From Isohypsibius dastychi (taxonomy: Eukaryota; Tardigrada; Eutardigrada; Parachela; Isohypsibiidae), in contig JAQIWT010001555.1 of NCBI GenBank assembly GCA_034696485.1, positions 1-10,343 of the forward strand: a stretch of 10,343 nt of DNA, given 5' to 3'. Positions 8,065 to 10,343 of this stretch are shown here, piece after piece. The notes beneath the pieces are model-generated. The model saw nothing but the letters and a program-made list of their open reading frames with translations. It was not told the origin of the DNA and searched no databases. Positions within the stretch are counted from its first letter, which is position 1. The number at the start of each line of letters is the position of its first letter. Both the position numbers and the translations under genes were made by a program.

Positions 8065-8576
8065 TTTCCCAAAAGTTTAACTAGTCCGAGCAATTTCTGC
8101 CACCAAATCTTCCAGATTCAAACTTCGACAGATTTCAGCGAAAATCTGCGGGGATGAACGAGGGATAAAACATCTTTCGGTACACCTGAAGTCCCACACG
8201 CATATTCTCCGAAAACTGTTGAGTGATGTGACCGTCCGTTCATTAGCATCAAAGACGGTGAGTAAAGACCAGCAAGAAATTAAATTCCACTTTCTTGGTT
8301 CAACTCCAAATCCAAACAAGCTGGATACGCTTGCGGTAGCGTAGCAGGTACGAGTTCGCACCAAAACGTATAAATGGACCAATCACAGACGTTTGTTTAT
8401 GTAATCAATCACAATGTTTTGAATTGAAATTTGACAGATCTGCTTTCTTCAGATTTCTTACCTATGCTCGTGCTATGATTGTTGTATTGCTAACGACTGT
8501 GAAGAACCCTGATCTGTCAAGCCAGATGTGAACTGGTTGGCTTAACTGTCCACGGAGCCCGATTTCCAGAATATCG
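8065..8576. promoter_or_regulatory. Divergent promoter region between HIRA and the MICAL-like gene
   Basis: The two start codons are 512 nt apart and point away from each other, so both promoters and 5' leaders must lie here, unless upstream MICAL-like exons lie elsewhere. Candidate elements are TATAAAT at 8369-8375 (plus strand) and CCAAT at 8379-8383, an inverted CCAAT box for HIRA. A CCCCGCAG acceptor-like sequence on the minus strand at about 8146-8153 could end a leader intron. No positioned core promoter is certain. Confidence 0.5.
8080..8203 (-). other. Possible upstream ORF in the HIRA leader
   Basis: A minus-strand ATG at 8203 opens a 22-codon ORF if unspliced. If a 40-nt GT..AG segment (8146-8185) were removed, it would continue as a 27-codon ORF ending at the TAA at 8077-8079. 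That is the HIRA frame, 12 nt before the HIRA ATG. The 40-nt length is below any other intron in the window, so the spliced form is doubtful. Whether transcription starts far enough upstream to include it is unknown. Confidence 0.25.
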
Positions 8577-10302
8577 ATGGCAACAGGTACAAACTACAAA
8601 CCCAGTCCGGAAATTCATATTTTCCTTATTCTATTTTTCTTATTTGGATTACTGATTTTAATCTGTCGTTCTGTAGAATATCCAGTGACTTTGAATCCGT
8701 TTGATTCGGAAGCTGAGGAGGATGACGATGACAAAAACCCGTTCAAAGATGACGATGAAGACGAAGCAAAAGTTTCACCACCATCACTTCCTATTCCCAA
8801 AGAAAGATTCCTCAAACCTTCCTCACCTAGCATACCTGCACCCTCTCTAGAGAAATCTGGTTCAGTGTCTTCCGTACATACAACTGATGTGGCATCAAGT
8901 CGGGAGAATCTCAGTTACAATTCATCTCATCGAGGGAGTGTTTTGAGTAGCAGTCGGAATTCAGATGCAGAATCTCTCCCTTCTCCTCAAACACAGCGGA
9001 AATCTAAACGACCAGCTCCTGCTGCTCCGGTGAGACGTTCGGTGATTAGCGACACAGATCAGAAGCCCAGCCCGGATGAATCATCTGTAAGAAAACCACC
9101 TGTTCAACCACCGACGCCGCGAAAAAAGAAACCTGCGCCACTTCCGCCTCGGTTGTCGAATTACGGCTCGAATTCGGACAAATTGGATGAAGCACAGCTG
9201 AAAGCACAACCGGTAAATTTCTTGATTCTAGAATACCACGATTACCTAAGTACAGGATTAATCGAAGATTCGAATCATCTGTTACTATTTGGACAGCGGT
9301 TGCGGGTTGTTGGAAATTGTACGCTATAATTCAGTTGACGTATTCGTTTTTATGCTCTCACCATGGTTTTCAAACTGATTTCGGTGTGAGAGTAAAGATA
9401 ATGATAGTTGATTTCTAATCGTGAGCTTTTCCCCAATATCCAGCTATTGTTCTCTTCGAATAGTATTTGAATTTCCTGATCGATTTATTGTTAACTTCAA
9501 AATTGCTGAATTACTTTTTCGCTGTTGATTTTTGATCCATCGTTGTTTTAAATGGGAGTGTTACCACTTTGAAATGTACAAGCGACTTTGACTGTTTATT
9601 TGTTGAATTTTCACTTGAAAGTCGATTCACGTATTCGAATATTGATTTTGACGTTGAGTTGGCATGATATTTGTTTGAAGTTTAGCTCGAAGAACTTTTA
9701 CGGAACTAGGCTTCAATATTCAAGCTTCAACTTGAATCAGATTTCAAATTTTATCTTACAAATTTATCCGCGAATCCTGAATCATTCTGTTTATTTTATA
9801 GAGTCCCAACGAGCGAGACATTGATGCGGCTGTGGAAAAGATGTCTCTGAAATCTGCTTCTCAAGCATCCCGTGAACCGTACTCGTCACCTCCAAAAAGT
9901 GCCAGAAACAGCTTGGTTCCCGTCCAACCGGAAATCAATGCCCTCTCGGACGAAGAAACTCTGGACTTTGTGGAACAGAACATTTCTCAGTCTGAAATGA
10001 ACAAATTCATGGAGCTTTGGAAAGGCCTGAAAGCAGAACAGAAGGAAATTGATACCGAATTGCGGGTGCTGATGGAGTTTCCTGAAGAATCTCGTACGCC
10101 GGAAGTGGTTTCACACGAGCAGTTTCTAATGGATGCTCTTATGGAAAATGTCAGGAAACGCCAGGATCTGGCGGAGGAAGCTGAAGAAGAGGAAGACCGG
10201 GAAGTTGCATCAACCCTCGCGACGAGAAACGGAAATCAGCCAAAGAAAATGAAAAAGAAGAAACGGTTCCGGTTGAAGAAACTCCTCGGAGTTCAGACTT
10301 GA
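8577..10302 (+). CDS. Short MICAL-like protein: NPF motifs, Ser/Pro-rich linker, partial bMERB domain (348 aa)
   Basis: The exons are 8577-8586, 8677-9212 and 9802-10302 and join in phase. NPF motifs at residues 10-12 and 24-26, each followed by acidic residues, fit EHD (EH-domain) binding. Residues about 34-180 are Ser/Pro-rich with proline/basic runs (RPAPAAPVRR and KKKPAPLPPR) that suit SH3 partners. Residues about 248-324 match the C-terminal half of the bMERB Rab-binding domain of MICAL, MICAL-L and EHBP1 proteins (ELRVLMEFPEES, then an LMDALMENVRKRQDL helix and a Glu-rich end). A polybasic tail lies at 330-342. The family acts on recycling endosomes with Rab8/10/13/35-type GTPases. CH and LIM domains are absent, and the first bMERB helix appears missing. 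The 10-nt first exon is the weakest part; upstream exons elsewhere are possible. Confidence 0.78.
8587..8676 (+). other. Intron 1 of the MICAL-like gene (90 nt, frame-preserving, stop-free)
   Basis: The donor is ACAG followed by GTACAA and the acceptor is TCTGTCGTTCTGTAG. The 90-nt length and lack of in-frame stops let an ORF run through. The retained translation would look like a membrane helix (Ile/Leu/Phe-rich, about 18 residues), but this is the pyrimidine tract of the intron. Splicing gives Met-Ala-Thr-Glu-Tyr-Pro leading directly into the first NPF motif. Confidence 0.72.
9213..9801 (+). other. Intron 2 of the MICAL-like gene (589 nt)
   Basis: The donor is CCG followed by GTAAAT and the acceptor is TTTATTTTATAG before AGTCCC; both sides are in phase 0. 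The interior is AT-rich and repetitive in TTGA and TTTGA words. The ORF at 9588-9824 has a hydrophobic, family-unlike translation and is treated as chance. I searched by eye for the missing first helix of bMERB here and did not find it. Confidence 0.7.
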
Positions 10303-10343
10303 TTTCACCGTATTCCCGGTTGACGCAGAATATTCGAATGTTT
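10303..10343 (+). other. Start of the MICAL-like 3' UTR
   Basis: Forty-one nucleotides follow the TGA at 10300-10302. No polyadenylation signal is present before the window ends. Confidence 0.6.

Noticed and set aside
7874-8080. Plus-strand ORF of 68 codons
   Set aside because: It is the antisense of HIRA exon 1 and intron 1, which are supported by phase and homology.
9588-9824. Plus-strand ORF of 78 codons in MICAL-like intron 2
   Set aside because: It is AT-rich, hydrophobic and unlike bMERB sequence, and it ends in a different frame from the following exon.
1-10343. Mobile element, CRISPR array, tRNA, rRNA or bacterial operon
   Set aside because: No terminal repeats, transposase-like proteins, regularly spaced repeats or RNA-gene motifs were seen; dense introns show the DNA is eukaryotic.

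Overview
The window is animal nuclear DNA from a gene-dense, intron-rich genome. Three protein genes fill about 10 kb. They contain roughly 25 introns, many of them 57-90 nt, with GT..AG ends and varied acceptors (CAG, TAG, pyrimidine-rich). The HIRA and MICAL-like families together point to a metazoan. Compact introns suggest a small-genome invertebrate, perhaps an ecdysozoan such as a tardigrade or small crustacean; that placement is a low-confidence guess. No tRNA, rRNA, transposon or CRISPR was recognised.

Layout. (1) 362-2069, plus strand: a three-exon gene for a 524-residue protein with an unrecognised N-terminal half, a degenerate BTB-like segment and a C-terminal ubiquitin-like domain of exactly 76 residues without the terminal diglycine. 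(2) 2471-8064, minus strand: a complete HIRA histone-chaperone gene, reconstructed here as 22 coding exons and 1026 residues (human HIRA is 1017). It keeps the WD40 propeller, the ASF1-binding B motif and the C-terminal Hira domain. (3) 8577-10302, plus strand: a short MICAL-like protein of 348 residues with two NPF motifs, a Ser/Pro-rich linker, the C-terminal half of a bMERB domain and a polybasic tail. No CH or LIM domain is encoded here.

Genes 1 and 2 converge on a 401-nt interval where their 3' UTRs probably overlap. Genes 2 and 3 diverge from a 512-nt interval that must hold both promoters. The three proteins (possible ubiquitin-pathway adaptor, nuclear H3.3 chaperone, endosomal Rab/EHD adaptor) have no evident shared pathway, so the neighbourhood looks like ordinary compact packing.

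Most worth a second look: the BTB-like/Ubl fusion; the stripped-down MICAL-like protein; four short introns whose length is a multiple of three and that lack in-frame stops, so naive ORF calling retains them (one mimics a membrane helix); an N-terminal extension on HIRA; and a locally duplicated splice-donor sequence inside HIRA.
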